Below, in pieces: positions 52,328-60,339 of a DNA stretch of 64,000 bases. Numbering within the stretch: the stretch's first letter is position 1; the number at the start of each line of letters is the position of its first letter. This stretch comes from Pseudomonas sp. SJZ074 (GTDB lineage Bacteria > Pseudomonadota > Gammaproteobacteria > Pseudomonadales > Pseudomonadaceae): the NCBI RefSeq assembly GCF_007828215.1, contig NZ_VIUE01000032.1:1-64000 (forward strand), in the 5' to 3' direction. Below the pieces are notes generated by a model. It was not told where the DNA came from and did not search any database. It saw only the letters and a program-made list of their open reading frames with translations. The position numbers and the translations under genes were made by a program.

Positions 52328-52882
52328 TCAATGCAAGGATGGCTTGGGGGCCGCTGCATCGGTTTTCCGGGTCTCGGTGAACAGCAGCAATGGCGCGACC
52401 CGCAGGTACTCCATCACTTCCATGTAGTCGCTTTCGCCGTCATCGGACTCTTCCAGTGCATCCTGGACCTGGGAAATCGCCGCCAGGTCCTGCAGCACTT
52501 CCTTCGCCTCCTCACTCAGCGCGTATTCGCGGCGGGTCAAGCCGAAGCCAGCGAGGAAGCCCTGGCACCACTGACCCAAGGCAGCAGCGCGCTCGGCCAG
52601 CGGCGCGTCGTCGGTGGGCAGCAGCAGGACCACGGTCATGTCATCGCTGGTCAGCTCGCCCTTGACCATTTCCTGCAAGCCGATGAGAGCGTTGCGGACG
52701 TTGTCAGCCGGCTCGCCTTCGAGCAGCTCGGCAGCGTCGGCCAGCCAGCCTTCGGCGTCGAAGCCGGCGCCCGCGCAGCTACGGCCGAGCAGCAGGCCAT
52801 GCAGTTCGGCAGGCGATACGGGGTGGCCGCTGGTGCTCAGCAGGGTGGCGAAAGCTTGATACGGGGAATTCTGAATGGGCAT
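52328..52882 (-). CDS. YgfB/UPF0149 family protein
   Basis: A 184-residue helical protein of the YecA/YgfB family (LHGLLLGRSCAGAGFD, then LGQWCQGFLAGFGL and DLAAISQVQDA). In P. aeruginosa YgfB affects beta-lactam resistance through AmpDh3 control; whether this holds here is unknown. It is the first gene of the ubi operon, divergent from TIGR02449 by 128 bp. Confidence 0.85.
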   Translation of the reverse strand: MPIQNSPYQAFATLLSTSGHPVSPAELHGLLLGRSCAGAGFDAEGWLADAAELLEGEPADNVRNALIGLQEMVKGELTSDDMTVVLLLPTDDAPLAERAAALGQWCQGFLAGFGLTRREYALSEEAKEVLQDLAAISQVQDALEESDDGESDYMEVMEYLRVAPLLLFTETRKTDAAAPKPSLH

Positions 52883-53010
52883 GGGCAGCTAGGCGCCAGA
52901 CGGCGCTATGTCTAGAATGGAGGCCTTGTATCCTACATCGACAGACTCGCCAAGACTATCAGAGGCTGTGCGACACACCTCCCCATCAGACACAATCTTC
53001 AGTGGACACA

Positions 53011-53220
53011 ATGGAAGACACCGACCTGCAAGCGCTGATGGCCAGACTCGAATTGCTAATTGACCGGGTCGAGCAACTAAAGAGCCAGAACGGACTCTTA
53101 TTAGCTCAGGAAAAAACCTGGCGCGAGGAACGCGCTCACCTCATTGAAAAAAACGAAATCGCCCGGCGTAAGGTCGAATCGATGATTTCGCGCCTCAAGG
53201 CCCTGGAGCAAGACTCATGA
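53011..53220 (+). CDS. TIGR02449 family coiled-coil protein
   Basis: A 69-residue protein predicted to be a single coiled coil (LELLIDRVEQLKSQNGLLL then EERAHLIEKNEIARRKVESM). It matches the small TIGR02449 family found upstream of zapA in Pseudomonas and relatives and may be a cell-division accessory. A GTG start at 53002 is possible. The stop overlaps the zapA ATG (ATGA). Confidence 0.8.
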   Translation: MEDTDLQALMARLELLIDRVEQLKSQNGLLLAQEKTWREERAHLIEKNEIARRKVESMISRLKALEQDS

Positions 53221-53534
53221 GTTCAAGCAATAGCGTTACCGTGCAGATCCTCGACAAAGAATATTCGATCATCTGCCCCCAGGAAGAGCGCAGCAACCTG
53301 GTGAGCGCCGCCCGTTACCTGGACGGCAAGATGCGCGAGATCCGCAGCAGCGGCAAAGTCATCGGCGCCGACCGCATCGCCGTGATGGCTGCCTTGAACA
53401 TCACCCACGACCTGCTGCATCGCCAGGATACGCCGGATATGCAGGTCAGCGGCTCGACCCGTGAACAGGTGCGCGACCTGCTGGAACGGGTGGATCTGGT
53501 GCTGGCCACCGATCCGGACGTCAGCAAGGGCTGA
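53217..53534 (+). CDS. zapA: Cell division protein ZapA
   Basis: A 105-residue FtsZ-associated protein that promotes Z-ring bundling. Recognised by VTVQILDKEYSIICPQEERS, LDGKMREIRSSGKVIGADRI and the helical IAVMAALNITHDLL. The ATG overlaps the preceding stop, so the two are co-translated. Followed by the 6S RNA gene, as in PAO1. Confidence 0.93.
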   Translation: MSSSNSVTVQILDKEYSIICPQEERSNLVSAARYLDGKMREIRSSGKVIGADRIAVMAALNITHDLLHRQDTPDMQVSGSTREQVRDLLERVDLVLATDPDVSKG

Positions 53535-53553
53535 TTCGCGAAGCTGCCTGGGG

Positions 53554-53559
53554 TATACT
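53554..53559 (+). promoter_or_regulatory. -10 element of the 6S RNA promoter
   Basis: TATACT lies 7-8 bases before the predicted 6S RNA 5' end (about 53566) and matches a sigma-70 -10 element; a -35 element was not convincing. Confidence 0.5.
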
Positions 53560-53565
53560 TGCGTC

Positions 53566-53744
53566 ACTCCCTGGGGTGCTTGCCAGTTGGTGATGTCCCT
53601 GAGCCGATACGCACAACCACGGGGGTTGCACGTTGGGGCCGGTGTGCATGTCCGCTTGACGGAAAGCCTTAACGCCTCCTGCAACTTCCACCTTGAACTC
53701 TCGGGTTCAAGGGCTAAGCCGGCAGCGGTTCATCCGGGGAGCCT
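53566..53744 (+). ncRNA. ssrS: 6S RNA
   Basis: A 6S RNA that binds and inhibits sigma-70 RNA polymerase in stationary phase. The ends pair (CTCCCTGGGGTG with CATCCGGGGAG), and the central region contains the conserved GATGTCCCTGAGCCGATA, TCCGCTTGACGGAAAGCCTT and CCTTGAACTCTCGGGTTCAA segments. It lies between zapA and ygfA as in P. aeruginosa. End positions are estimates. Confidence 0.9.
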
Positions 53745-53752
53745 GATTTCCA

Positions 53753-53783
53753 GACAATGCCAGTCTTCAAGACTGGCATTGTC
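53753..53783 (+). promoter_or_regulatory. Perfect 31-nt palindrome between 6S RNA and ygfA
   Basis: GACAATGCCAGTCTT and AAGACTGGCATTGTC form a 15-bp stem around a single C. No T-run follows (GTGTCTGGC), so it is not a standard terminator; it could mark 3' processing of 6S or shape the ygfA leader. Confidence 0.6.
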
Positions 53784-53860
53784 GTGTCTGGCGCAGGCAT
53801 TTCTGGCGACAACGTTTGCGGTTACGCTGTGCCATCCAAGCCAGACTCGAAGCATCGATC

Positions 53861-54466
53861 ATGTCCGAACCCGCGTTGCTGCCCCGCCCCCAACTTCGAC
53901 GCCTGCTGCGCCAGGCCCGTCGCGCCCTGACGCCCGCCCAACAACGACAAGCCGCCCAGGGACTCTACCGGCAATTGGCCCAACATCCGATGTTTCGCCG
54001 CGCCAGGCACATCGCCCTGTACCTGCCCAACGACGGCGAGATCGATCCACGCCTGCTGCTGCGCGCCGCCCAGCGCCGGGGCAAGGCTACTTACCTGCCA
54101 GTGCTCAGCCCATGGCCGCGGACCAAGATGGTTTTCCAACGCATCCGCCCCGGGGAACAACTACACCCCAATCGTTTTCGTATTCTCGAACCACGGATCG
54201 ACCTCGCCCGGCAACGCAAGGTCTGGGCATTGGACCTGGTATTGCTACCGCTGGTAGGGTTCGATGATGTGGGCGGCCGACTGGGCATGGGAGGCGGATT
54301 CTATGACCGCAGCCTGGCGTACCTGGCGCGACGCAAGCTATGGCGCAAGCCGACGTTGCTGGGGCTGGCCCATGAATGCCAGAAAGTCGAAAGACTGGCG
54401 CAGGCGAGCTGGGATGTACCATTGCAAGGAACGGTCAGTGACAGGCATTGGTATATTGCAGGGTAG
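53861..54466 (+). CDS. ygfA: 5-formyltetrahydrofolate cyclo-ligase
   Basis: A 201-residue enzyme that converts 5-formyl-THF to 5,10-methenyl-THF with ATP. Signatures: LRRLLRQARRALTPAQQRQA at the N-terminus, HIALYLPNDGEIDPRLLL, LLPLVGFDDVGGRLGMGGGF and YDRSLAYLAR. It is downstream of 6S RNA, whose transcript may extend into it. The ATG at 53861 is supported by the family N-terminus; a longer frame exists. Confidence 0.93.
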   Translation: MSEPALLPRPQLRRLLRQARRALTPAQQRQAAQGLYRQLAQHPMFRRARHIALYLPNDGEIDPRLLLRAAQRRGKATYLPVLSPWPRTKMVFQRIRPGEQLHPNRFRILEPRIDLARQRKVWALDLVLLPLVGFDDVGGRLGMGGGFYDRSLAYLARRKLWRKPTLLGLAHECQKVERLAQASWDVPLQGTVSDRHWYIAG

Positions 54467-54501
54467 GCGCCGCGAAACTCAGCGGCGCCTGGAAGACAGT
54501 T

Positions 54502-54648
54502 TCAGCGTTTAAGCGGTGGCGCGGGTTGGGTGACATCCATCGGCGCCTCGGTCTTGCTGGCCCACAGGCTTTGGGCGTAACCCGTGGTCACGACACCCAG
54601 ACCGAACAGAATGACCAGAATCCACAACAAATCCGGTTTGCGTTTCAT
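54502..54648 (-). CDS. Small membrane protein, 48 residues
   Basis: A 48-codon frame (MKRKPDLLWILVILFGLGVV... ending PPLKR) with one hydrophobic segment (residues 7-23) and a short hydrophilic C-terminal tail. A strong GAGGGGGG ribosome site lies 6 bases before the ATG. It probably encodes a conserved Pseudomonas small inner-membrane protein, convergent with ygfA. It lies below usual gene-length cut-offs. Function unknown. Confidence 0.7.
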   Translation of the reverse strand: MKRKPDLLWILVILFGLGVVTTGYAQSLWASKTEAPMDVTQPAPPLKR

Positions 54649-54842
54649 CGATTGCCCCCCTCAAGGCATATCACACACGATGACAGCAGCGGTTTTCTTA
54701 TTGGCCGTGCAGCAGCGTCAAGCTTGGAAGGCCGGCATTTTGCGACAACCTTGATCGTCACGCAAACGCTGGCGTCAACCGACCGTCGGTTTGTCATAAA
54801 ATCGCTGAACTATTTTTAGCACACCGCCCAGGAGTAGAAGTC

Positions 54843-55295
54843 ATGGCCTATTGGCTAATGAAATCCGAGCCCGACGAATTGTCCATCCAAGGCCTGGAAA
54901 AACTCGGCCAGGCCCGCTGGGACGGGGTCCGCAACTACCAGGCGCGCAATTTCCTGCGGGCCATGGCGCAGGGCGACAGCTTCTTTTTCTACCATTCCAG
55001 CTGTCCGGAGCCGGGCATTGCCGGCATCGGACAGATTGTCCGGACGGCCTACCCGGACCCGACGGCACTCGAGCCCGACAGCCACTACTTCGACCCGAAG
55101 GCCAGCCTGGATAAGAATCCCTGGACCGCGATCGATGTCGCCCATGTCGAAACCTTTCCCCGCGTGCTGAAACTCGACTACCTCAAACAACAGACCGCCC
55201 TGGCCGAGATGCCACTGGTGCAGAAGGGCTCACGACTGTCGGTGATGCCGGTGACGGCAGAGCAGTGGGCGGCGGTAGTTGCGTTGAAGCCGTAA
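54843..55295 (+). CDS. EVE domain protein
   Basis: A 150-residue EVE-domain protein (MAYWLMKSEPDELSIQGLEK, then WDGVRNYQARNFLRAM and SFFFYHSSCPEPGIAGIG). EVE/YTH-related domains bind modified nucleic-acid bases, but the in vivo role of this stand-alone form is unknown. The ATG at 54843 follows AGGAGTAGAAGTC. Nothing is seen in the 194-bp gap upstream other than an AT-rich probable promoter. Confidence 0.9.
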   Translation: MAYWLMKSEPDELSIQGLEKLGQARWDGVRNYQARNFLRAMAQGDSFFFYHSSCPEPGIAGIGQIVRTAYPDPTALEPDSHYFDPKASLDKNPWTAIDVAHVETFPRVLKLDYLKQQTALAEMPLVQKGSRLSVMPVTAEQWAAVVALKP

Positions 55296-55316
55296 AGATG
55301 CGGCGTTTCACACACC

Positions 55317-55388
55317 GCCTTCGCGAGCAAGCCCGCTCCCACAAGGACTGATGATGTTTCTTGTGGGAGCGGGCTTGCTCGCGAAGGG
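55317..55388. repeat. REP doublet (inverted pair)
   Basis: CCTTCGCGAGCAAGCCCGCTCC at 55318 faces GTGGGAGCGGGCTTGCTCGC at 55363. It is the shortest spaced doublet in the window, between two convergent genes. Confidence 0.85.
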
Positions 55389-55410
55389 GCCCGCCCAGGT
55401 AATACATGCC

Positions 55411-55827
55411 TTACTGAATGATCAGGTTGTTGAACAACAGATCATCCACCATCGGCTTGCCGGTCTCATCGTTCATCACTTGCTGGGTCTGCTTCAACGC
55501 TTCCTGGCGCAACTTTTCCTTGGCTTCAAGGTTGTTCATGGTCTCGCTGGTCTGCTGGGCGAACAGCGCAACCAATTGGTTGCGAATCAGCGGTTCATTG
55601 GCCTTCACCGCCGCCGCAGCGGCATCGCCGGTCACGCGCAGGGCTACGTCGGCCTTATAGACCTTCAATTTCGCCGTGCCATCCAGACCGTAGTTACCCA
55701 CGAAGGGCGGGCTCAGGGTGATGTAGCTGACCTTCGGCGCCTCCCCCTCTTTTGCTTCCTTGGCCTCTTCGGCCATCACTGCCGCAGGCAGCGACAGGGC
55801 CAGCATCAACACGATCCACGCTTTCAC
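55411..55827 (-). CDS. FliL-like secreted/membrane protein
   Basis: A 138-residue protein starting at GTG (55825-55827), supported by GAGGAGTCGAAT upstream. A signal peptide (residues 1-19, ending AVMA) is followed by YITLSPPFVGNYGLDGTAKL and helical tail LRQEALKQTQQVMNDETG. This is the FliL/flagellar basal body-associated family pattern, known in PAO1 PA5233. No other flagellar gene is nearby, so a flagellar role is not certain. Confidence 0.8.
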   Translation of the reverse strand: MKAWIVLMLALSLPAAVMAEEAKEAKEGEAPKVSYITLSPPFVGNYGLDGTAKLKVYKADVALRVTGDAAAAAVKANEPLIRNQLVALFAQQTSETMNNLEAKEKLRQEALKQTQQVMNDETGKPMVDDLLFNNLIIQ

Positions 55828-55978
55828 ATTCGACTCCTCATCCGGTTTTGCGGCCCAGCATACCGACCCGCCGTTCAAGCACAAGCTTATGGCCGGCTAT
55901 CAGGACGGGGCATGCTCGTTGACCCGTTGACTCTCACACCTACACTTATCGGCCATCACTCCCAAAGGAATAGCCCTG

Positions 55979-56956
55979 ATGAAAGCCGTGCTGTGCAAAG
56001 AATTCGGCCCCGCCGAATCGCTGGTGCTGGAAGACGTCGCCAGCCCCGTCGCGAAGAAGAACGAAGTGCTGCTGGACGTGCATGCCGCCGGGGTGAACTT
56101 CCCTGACACGCTGATCATCGAGGGCAAATATCAATTCAAACCACCCTTCCCGTTTTCTCCCGGCGGCGAAGCGGCGGGTGTCGTCAGGGAAGTGGGCGAA
56201 AAAATCAGTCACCTCAAGGTCGGTGACCGAGTGATGGCACTGACCGGTTGGGGCAGCTTTGCCGAACAGGTCGCGGTGCCGGGCTACAACGTGTTGCCGA
56301 TCCCGACCTCCATGGACTTCAACACCGCCGCAGCCTTCAGCATGACCTATGGCACCTCGATGCATGCCCTCAAGCAGCGGGCCAACCTGCAACCTGGCGA
56401 AACCCTGCTGGTGCTCGGTGCTTCCGGCGGCGTGGGCCTGGCAGCGGTGGAGATCGGCAAGGCCATGGGCGCGCGGGTGATCGCCGCCGCCAGCAACGCG
56501 GAAAAACTGGCCGTAGCCAAGGCCGCCGGCGCCGACGAATTGGTCAATTACAACGAAACCAGCCTCAAGGACGAGATCAAGCGCCTCACCGACGGTCAGG
56601 GCGTCGACGTCATCTACGATCCTGTAGGCGGCGATCTGTTCGACCAGGCCATCCGCTCCATCGCCTGGAATGGCCGGCTGCTGGTGGTTGGTTTCGCCAG
56701 TGGACGCATCCCCGAACTGCCGGTGAACCTGGCCCTGCTCAAAGGCGCGGCCGTGGTGGGTGTGTTCTGGGGCTCCTTTGCCCAGCGCCAGCCTCAGGAC
56801 AACGCCGCCAACTTCCAGCAATTATTCGACTGGTTCGCCGAGGGCAAACTCAAGCCGCTGGTCTCGCAACTGTACCCACTGGATAACGCCGCCCAGGCGA
56901 TCAATGACCTCGCCCAGCGCAAGGCTGTGGGAAAGGTGGTTGTGCAGGTGCGTTGA
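55979..56956 (+). CDS. NADPH:quinone oxidoreductase family protein
   Basis: A 325-residue zinc-free MDR-family oxidoreductase. GVNFPDTLIIEGKYQFKPPF is typical of the quinone-reductase N-terminus; the nucleotide fold is LGASGGVGLAAVEIGKAMG (about residues 145-163). It probably reduces quinones or enals. The ATG at 55979 follows AAAGGAATAGCCCTG. Corresponds to PAO1 PA5234 by position. Confidence 0.88.
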   Translation: MKAVLCKEFGPAESLVLEDVASPVAKKNEVLLDVHAAGVNFPDTLIIEGKYQFKPPFPFSPGGEAAGVVREVGEKISHLKVGDRVMALTGWGSFAEQVAVPGYNVLPIPTSMDFNTAAAFSMTYGTSMHALKQRANLQPGETLLVLGASGGVGLAAVEIGKAMGARVIAAASNAEKLAVAKAAGADELVNYNETSLKDEIKRLTDGQGVDVIYDPVGGDLFDQAIRSIAWNGRLLVVGFASGRIPELPVNLALLKGAAVVGVFWGSFAQRQPQDNAANFQQLFDWFAEGKLKPLVSQLYPLDNAAQAINDLAQRKAVGKVVVQVR

Positions 56957-57128
56957 CTACATCGATGCGTCCCCGACGCCCACGGCGTCGGGCCGCGACG
57001 GCCCCGGTATCGAAACGCTTGCGGCACCGAGGCCCACAACGTCGCCAGCTTATGCCTGGACGACGAGTTCGTTTATGAACATCCCCCCGGCAACATTTCC
57101 CCCGTGCAGAGCAAAACAAGCGATGCTA

Positions 57129-57162
57129 TTTTCGGTAACGAAACTGTAATATTCGCATTCGC
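57129..57162 (+). promoter_or_regulatory. GlpR-like operator candidate upstream of glpT
   Basis: TTTTCGGTAACGAAA (57129-57143) is an inverted repeat with TTTCG/CGAAA half-sites, followed by ATTCGCATTCGCA (57150-57162), a direct repeat. The TTCG core is typical of DeoR-family GlpR sites, but the match to any consensus was not computed. Confidence 0.4.
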
Positions 57163-57190
57163 AGTCATAACAAGAGTCCGGAGTCCTTGA

Positions 57191-58540
57191 ATGTTTGCTT
57201 TCTTCCGCCCTGCCGCACACCAGGCACCCCTGCCTGACGAAAAAATAGACAGCACCTACCGACGCCTTCGTTGGCAGATTTTCGCCGGGATTTTCATTGG
57301 GTACGCGGGCTACTACCTGCTGCGCAAGAACTTCACCCTGGCATTTCCAGACTTGATCGCCCAAGGTTATACAAAGGGCCAGCTCGGCGTGGCGGTATCG
57401 GCGATTGCGATCGCCTACGGCCTTTCCAAGTTTCTGATGGGCATCGTGTCCGACCGTTCCAACCCTCGCTACTTCCTGCCCTTTGGCCTGGTGATGTCCG
57501 CCGCGGTGATGTTCGTTTTCGGTTTCGCACCGTGGGCGACGTCCAGCGTGACCATCATGTTCATCCTGTTGTTCATCAACGGCTGGGCGCAAGGCATGGG
57601 TTGGCCACCGAGCGGGCGAACCATGGTGCACTGGTGGTCGCAGAAAGAACGCGGCGGTGTGGTTTCGGTATGGAACACCGCACATAACGTCGGCGGCGGC
57701 CTGATCGGCCCGTTGGCGATTCTCGGCATGGGGTGGTTCAACGACTGGCACAGCAAGTTCTACGTGCCGGCCGCCGTGGCCCTGCTGGTGGCTGCATTTG
57801 CCTTCATTGTCATGCGCGATACCCCGCAGTCAACCGGTTTGCCACCCATCGAGAAGTACAAGAACGATTACCCGGAAGGCTACGATGCCAGCCACGAGAA
57901 CGAATTCAGCGCCAAGGAAATCTTCGTCAAGTACGTGCTGCGCAACAAGATGCTCTGGTTCATCGCACTGGCCAACGTCTTCGTCTACTTGCTGCGCTAC
58001 GGCATCCTGGACTGGGCGCCGACCTATCTTAAAGAGGTCAAGCACTTCGACTTCGACAAGACGTCCTGGGCTTACTTCCTGTACGAATGGGCAGGGATCC
58101 CCGGCACGCTGCTGTGCGGCTGGATGTCGGACAAGATCTTCCGTGGCAACCGTGGCCTGACGGGCATGGTGTTCATGGCCCTGGTGACGGTCGCGACCCT
58201 GGTGTATTGGCTGAATCCGCCGGGCAACCCGATGATCGACATGATCTCGTTGTTCGCGATCGGCTTCCTGATCTATGGCCCGGTGATGCTGGTGGGTCTG
58301 CAGGCGCTGGAATTGGTACCCAAGAAAGCGGCCGGTACGGCTGCCGGTTTTACCGGCCTGTTCGGTTACCTGGGCGGTTCAGTCGCGGCCAGTGCCATGA
58401 TGGGTTACACGGTGGACTATTTCGGCTGGAATGGCGGTTTCATCCTGCTGATCGCCGCGTGCCTGCTGGCCATGGCGTTCCTCGCGCCAACCCTGGGACA
58501 CAAGCAAGTCAGCAGTCAGAGCCGCGAAGCGGTGGCCTGA
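57191..58540 (+). CDS. glpT: Glycerol-3-phosphate transporter GlpT
   Basis: A 449-residue MFS antiporter (12 membrane segments) exchanging glycerol-3-phosphate for phosphate. Recognisable: RWQIFAGIFIGYAGYYLLRK, GWAQGMGWPPSGRTMVHWWS (conserved signature), WNTAHNVGGG and YLLRYGILDWAPTYLKEVKH. The ATG at 57191 follows CCGGAGTCCTTGA. It may be under GlpR control. The stop lies 25 bases past the end of the convergent chaC-like gene. Confidence 0.95.
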   Translation: MFAFFRPAAHQAPLPDEKIDSTYRRLRWQIFAGIFIGYAGYYLLRKNFTLAFPDLIAQGYTKGQLGVAVSAIAIAYGLSKFLMGIVSDRSNPRYFLPFGLVMSAAVMFVFGFAPWATSSVTIMFILLFINGWAQGMGWPPSGRTMVHWWSQKERGGVVSVWNTAHNVGGGLIGPLAILGMGWFNDWHSKFYVPAAVALLVAAFAFIVMRDTPQSTGLPPIEKYKNDYPEGYDASHENEFSAKEIFVKYVLRNKMLWFIALANVFVYLLRYGILDWAPTYLKEVKHFDFDKTSWAYFLYEWAGIPGTLLCGWMSDKIFRGNRGLTGMVFMALVTVATLVYWLNPPGNPMIDMISLFAIGFLIYGPVMLVGLQALELVPKKAAGTAAGFTGLFGYLGGSVAASAMMGYTVDYFGWNGGFILLIAACLLAMAFLAPTLGHKQVSSQSREAVA

Positions 58541-59184
58541 TCGAGGGTTGATCTGCAACGCTTGAGCCGCGCCTCCAGATTCCGATCCGGCATGGCGTGG
58601 CTGCGCAGGGCGTGAATGGTCTGCTCGACATAATCGCGGGTAGTGCCGAAACGCCCGCAGGCGCTTTCAAACACTTGGCTCAGCACATGGTCCGGCAGGT
58701 TGCCGGCATAGCTGGGCAGGTGTCGCTCCAGCACAAAGCCCAAGGCCTGCACACGGTTGCCGTTCTCGAGCCGGCAACTGAGCCAGTGCGGACGATAGGA
58801 TGGAACCGGCATCTCTCGCTGCCACAAGGCAAACAACGAGTCCTCGAGATTCTCCTCCGGCAACCGGTAGGCGAAACCGCTGCATGAGCCACCACGATCC
58901 AGTCCGAACACCAGCCCCGGCAATTCCGGCGTACCGCGATGCTCATGGGACCACAAGTACAAACCGCGATGATAACCGTGGACCCGCCCGCGTATCCGCT
59001 CCACTGCCGTGCATTCCGGCCGCCAGATCAATGAACCGTAAGCGAACAGCCAGACCGGACCGCCTTGGTGAAGGCGCATGGTCGACTGCATCGACGTGAG
59101 CAATTGTTCTCGGGTCAGTTGCGCGCCCAGATCGAGTCGTGGCGGATACAAGGCGCAGCCAATGGCGGTTTCGATAGCGGTCAT
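58516..59184 (-). CDS. ChaC-family gamma-glutamylcyclotransferase
   Basis: A 222-residue protein with the ChaC glycine-rich motif WLFAYGSLIWRP (about residues 46-57) and the downstream catalytic-type Glu region in GFAYRLPEENLEDSLFALW. It probably degrades glutathione or releases 5-oxoproline. The ATG at 59184 is chosen for family length, although a start at 59238 is possible. Its end overlaps the glpT end by 25 bases on the other strand. Confidence 0.88.
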   Translation of the reverse strand: MTAIETAIGCALYPPRLDLGAQLTREQLLTSMQSTMRLHQGGPVWLFAYGSLIWRPECTAVERIRGRVHGYHRGLYLWSHEHRGTPELPGLVFGLDRGGSCSGFAYRLPEENLEDSLFALWQREMPVPSYRPHWLSCRLENGNRVQALGFVLERHLPSYAGNLPDHVLSQVFESACGRFGTTRDYVEQTIHALRSHAMPDRNLEARLKRCRSTLDQATASRL

Positions 59185-59304
59185 GGCCGGTAGCAGTAAG
59201 CTCCTCACAAGGATCGGGAATGGATCGGCGCGCGTCATGGGCCTGACGCTTGTCAGATCCCAGGCAAGTTGGATGCCAGACACACCCATGACACTGGAAA
59301 ATCC

Positions 59305-59335
59305 CTGTGGCGAGGGGATTTATCCCCTCGCCACA
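59305..59335. repeat. 31-bp palindromic repeat
   Basis: CTGTGGCGAGGGGATTTATC and its inverse form the same hairpin as at 47291, followed by six A. It sits between the ChaC gene and the ferredoxin-reductase gene. On the minus strand the A-run is a T-run preceding the hairpin, so it is not a normal terminator for the ferredoxin-reductase gene. Confidence 0.75.
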
Positions 59336-59370
59336 AAAAAGCGCCACCCAGAATCGTTCAAGATCAAGGC

Positions 59371-60339
59371 TCAGGCGCGAGGGGCGTAGGCAAACACGTC
59401 GGCGCGCATTTGGTGGGCATCCATCCCGGCCTCCACCAGCGCATCGAGGGTGGCATAGATCATCGCCGGCGAGCCGCTGGCATAGACGTATACGCCCGAC
59501 AGATCGCTGATGTCTTCGCACACCGCCTCATGGAGCATCCCGCAGCGCCCTTCCCAGCCGCACAGGTCGCTGACGACCTTGTGCAGGAACAGATTCGGCA
59601 GCTTCTTCCACTCGTCCCAATGCTCGATCTCATAGAAATCGTCCGGCCGCCGCACGCCCCAATAGAGATGCACCGGATGCTTGAAGCCTTCTGCCCGGCA
59701 GTGCTCGATCAGGCTGTGCATCTGTGCCATACCGGTACCGGCGGCGATCAACACCAACGGACCGTCCGGCAATTCGGACAAATGAGTGTCGCCAAAAGGC
59801 ATCTCGACATGAACGTTGGGATTGCGTTGCAGTTGCTCCAGCAGCGCCTTCGCACTGTTTTCGCGCACCAGCACATGCAATTGCAGATCGCGCCCCGAAT
59901 GTGGCGCCGACGCCAGGGAGAAAGCCGATTTATCGCCATTCTCCCGTTCGATCATCAGATACTGCCCCGCATGGTAGCGCGGCGGCTTGCCCGCCGGCGC
60001 CCGCAGGCTGACCCGCCAGACATCGCCACCCACATCGACACAACCGGTGACCTGGCACGCCAGGCGACGCACCGGCAACTCACCCGGCGCCAATACCCCG
60101 TCCCACAACACTACACAGTCCTCCAGGGGCTCGGCGATGCAGGTGAAGATCTCTCCGTGATCACAAACGTCGCCGGCCTGCCGCACGCGGCCTTCCACCA
60201 GCAACGCACCACAGACATGGCAGTTGCCGTTGCGGCAGCTTTGCGGGCATTCATAGCCCAGGCGCCGCGCACCATCGAGAATTCGCTCGGCGGGCCGTAT
60301 CTCCAGCACCGCGCCGGACGGCTGCAAGGTCACACGCAT
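59371..60339 (-). CDS. Ferredoxin-type 2Fe-2S oxidoreductase (CDP-6-deoxy-delta-3,4-glucoseen reductase-like)
   Basis: A 322-residue electron-transfer protein. The N-terminal plant-type 2Fe-2S domain has CRNGNCHVCG plus a later Cys in IFTCIAEPL. The C-terminal FNR-like part binds FAD (KSAFSLASAP) and NAD(P) (LVLIAAGTGMAQM). It likely passes electrons from NAD(P)H. The ATG overlaps the ubiD stop (TGATG), so it is in an operon with ubiD and may support ubiquinone synthesis. Matches PAO1 PA5236 by position. Confidence 0.88.
   Translation of the reverse strand: MRVTLQPSGAVLEIRPAERILDGARRLGYECPQSCRNGNCHVCGALLVEGRVRQAGDVCDHGEIFTCIAEPLEDCVVLWDGVLAPGELPVRRLACQVTGCVDVGGDVWRVSLRAPAGKPPRYHAGQYLMIERENGDKSAFSLASAPHSGRDLQLHVLVRENSAKALLEQLQRNPNVHVEMPFGDTHLSELPDGPLVLIAAGTGMAQMHSLIEHCRAEGFKHPVHLYWGVRRPDDFYEIEHWDEWKKLPNLFLHKVVSDLCGWEGRCGMLHEAVCEDISDLSGVYVYASGSPAMIYATLDALVEAGMDAHQMRADVFAYAPRA

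Noticed and set aside
146..55388. REP doublets as possible CRISPR arrays
   Set aside because: The repeats occur singly or in inverted pairs at scattered intergenic sites, with no regular spacers and no cas genes in the window.
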